The translations under genes and the position numbers were made by a program. From assembly GCA_017621225.1 (NCBI GenBank), contig JAGATN010000046.1, positions 1 to 57,725 on the forward strand: a DNA stretch of 57,725 nt, read 5' to 3'. Of this stretch, positions 56,894 through 57,725 are shown one piece after another. The notes under the pieces were generated by a model that worked only from the letters and a program-made list of their open reading frames with translations, had not been told where the DNA came from and made no database searches. Position 1 is the first letter of the stretch. The number at the start of each line of letters is the position of its first letter. Source of the DNA: Muribaculaceae bacterium. Its GTDB lineage: Bacteria; Bacteroidota; Bacteroidia; Bacteroidales; Muribaculaceae.

Positions 56894-57725
56894 ACTTTAT
56901 TATGAATACGGAGCCTTCGCCCTCCTTACTCCGGACCTCAATATCCCATCCCATCTTATCAAGAATATTCCTGACATAATAAAGCCCGATACCGTAACCG
57001 CGCACGTCCTGACGGTTGCCATGAGGAACACGGTAAAACTTGTTGAACAGAAAAGGGATTGATTTCGATGGGATGCCTATCCCGTTGTCTTTTACCGAAA
57101 TAGTACCATTATCATTGGAAACCGTTATTGTCACGCTATCACCGGAATACTTGATCGCATTGTCAATCAGATTATTCAGCACATTGCCGAGATGCGTCTT
57201 GTCTGCCTCGACAGACACATCGTCATCCATATTCACATTGATGACAATCTCTTTTTCCACTCTCATTCGCTGGGCAGATGCAATTTCCTCCGTAAACGGG
57301 CGCAGAAGAATTGTCTCCGACTTGAGTTTCATAGTCTTGCGCCGCTCCATACTCATGGCGAGGATATTCTCCACCAATTCGCCAAGACGTTTAAGCTGTT
57401 TGTTGGCAATATTAAGGTATGTCACCTTTTTCTGCGGGTCATTATCTGTGTCATAATTGAGCAGGGCATCATTGGCGGAATAGGCGATGGCGATGGGTGT
57501 TTTCAGCTCATGTGTCATATTGCTGACGAAATCATCCTTCATCTCCTCTATTGTCCGCATCTTCGACACTGTGTGAAGCAGATACCAAAACGCCAATGTA
57601 AAAGCGACCAAAAGAAGAAATACCGTTATTATGACCCCGAGCATCTGTGAGAGTATATGGCGTGTGAGCGGCGTCATATATGCCTTATAGTAGATTCCTT
57701 CGTTGGGATTGATGTTGATAGTGAA
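56874..57725 (-). CDS. Sensor histidine kinase (RprX-like), 5' end outside window
   Basis: The frame is open to the end of the window, so the N-terminal sensor is missing; 283 residues are seen. A membrane helix (MLGVIITVFLLLVAFTLAFWYLL) leads into HisKA with FVSNMTHELKTPIAIAYSAN (phospho-accepting His), then HATPase with NLIDNAIKYSGDS (N box), DNGIGIPSKSIPFLFNKFYR (G1/F boxes) and GYGIGLYYVRNIL (G2). It phosphorylates the response regulator encoded downstream with a 20-base gene overlap. Confidence 0.92.
   Translation of the reverse strand, partial: FTININPNEGIYYKAYMTPLTRHILSQMLGVIITVFLLLVAFTLAFWYLLHTVSKMRTIEEMKDDFVSNMTHELKTPIAIAYSANDALLNYDTDNDPQKKVTYLNIANKQLKRLGELVENILAMSMERRKTMKLKSETILLRPFTEEIASAQRMRVEKEIVINVNMDDDVSVEADKTHLGNVLNNLIDNAIKYSGDSVTITVSNDNGTISVKDNGIGIPSKSIPFLFNKFYRVPHGNRQDVRGYGIGLYYVRNILDKMGWDIEVRSKEGEGSVFIIKYDRNEK

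Noticed and set aside
1-57725. CRISPR array, rRNA operon or prophage
   Set aside because: No regularly spaced direct repeats, no rRNA-like sequence and no phage structural genes were seen.

Overview
The window looks like a chromosomal segment of a gut Bacteroidales bacterium. The evidence is repeated promoters of the form TTTG-N19..22-TAnnTTTG, the lineage-typical families DUF4254, DUF4492 and DUF3098, a periplasmic-binding hybrid two-component system (HTCS), GH97 and GH32 enzymes, TonB-type plug/barrel proteins and cytochrome bd without CydX. The mix of a GC-richer core with heavy ATA use for Ile would suit Muribaculaceae, but that family-level placement is inference from impression, not from a marker gene.

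Layout. 1-1 kb: the tail of an ISL3-like transposase and a MITE-like element. 1-9.8 kb: a tightly packed plus-strand operon (DUF4254, GT9 glycosyltransferase, ruvB, a frameshifted flippase, DUF389 membrane protein, GT4 glycosyltransferase, radical SAM protein, LD-carboxypeptidase). 10-11.8 kb: an AT-richer AbiE-like toxin-antitoxin island. 11.9-19 kb: trpB2, a metallophosphoesterase, an ECF sigma factor, an acetyl-CoA hydrolase/CoA-transferase with a small membrane-anchored protein, and a miaB gene that lacks one of the three radical-SAM cysteines. 19-24.6 kb: an envelope/tRNA operon (ftsX, DUF3098, uppP, truB, queA, YigZ, EamA transporter). 24.6-29.1 kb: minus-strand cydB/cydA/DUF4492 and a membrane acyltransferase. 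29.3-29.6 kb: two identical tRNA-Val(TAC) genes.

29.8-34 kb is accessory: small membrane proteins, GlsB-like protein, CPBP protease, a second MITE-like element that supplies the last codons of a zinc-ribbon protein, a winged-helix protein and a Bcr/CflA exporter. 34-36 kb: two SDR dehydrogenases, one very like 7alpha-hydroxysteroid dehydrogenase. 36-46.5 kb: a module made of a lipoprotein-TM-HTH regulator followed by a ~700-aa TonB-type outer-membrane barrel occurs twice, on either side of an AraC regulator and a GH97 glycosidase, and both copies end in nearly the same terminator hairpin. 46.5-48.2 kb: a lipoprotein gene broken by an amber codon and a Doc-type module. 48.3-55.2 kb: a compact fructose/sucrose utilisation locus (HTCS sensor divergent from GH32, MFS transporter and fructokinase) with no SusC/SusD pair and a long dyad in the shared promoter region. 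55.3-55.9 kb: an XRE antitoxin with an N-terminally missing RelE/Gp49-like toxin. 55.9-57.7 kb: a RprXY-like two-component system cut by the window end.

The most notable observations are the duplicated sensor/barrel module, the Cys-to-Arg change in MiaB, two MITE-like elements with unlike termini but the same core at the same offset, near-leaderless promoters in two toxin-antitoxin operons, and the candidate operators upstream of the second barrel gene and the GH32 gene. Three genes (flippase, lipoprotein, miaB) carry single-base lesions, so assembly or sequencing error must be kept in mind.
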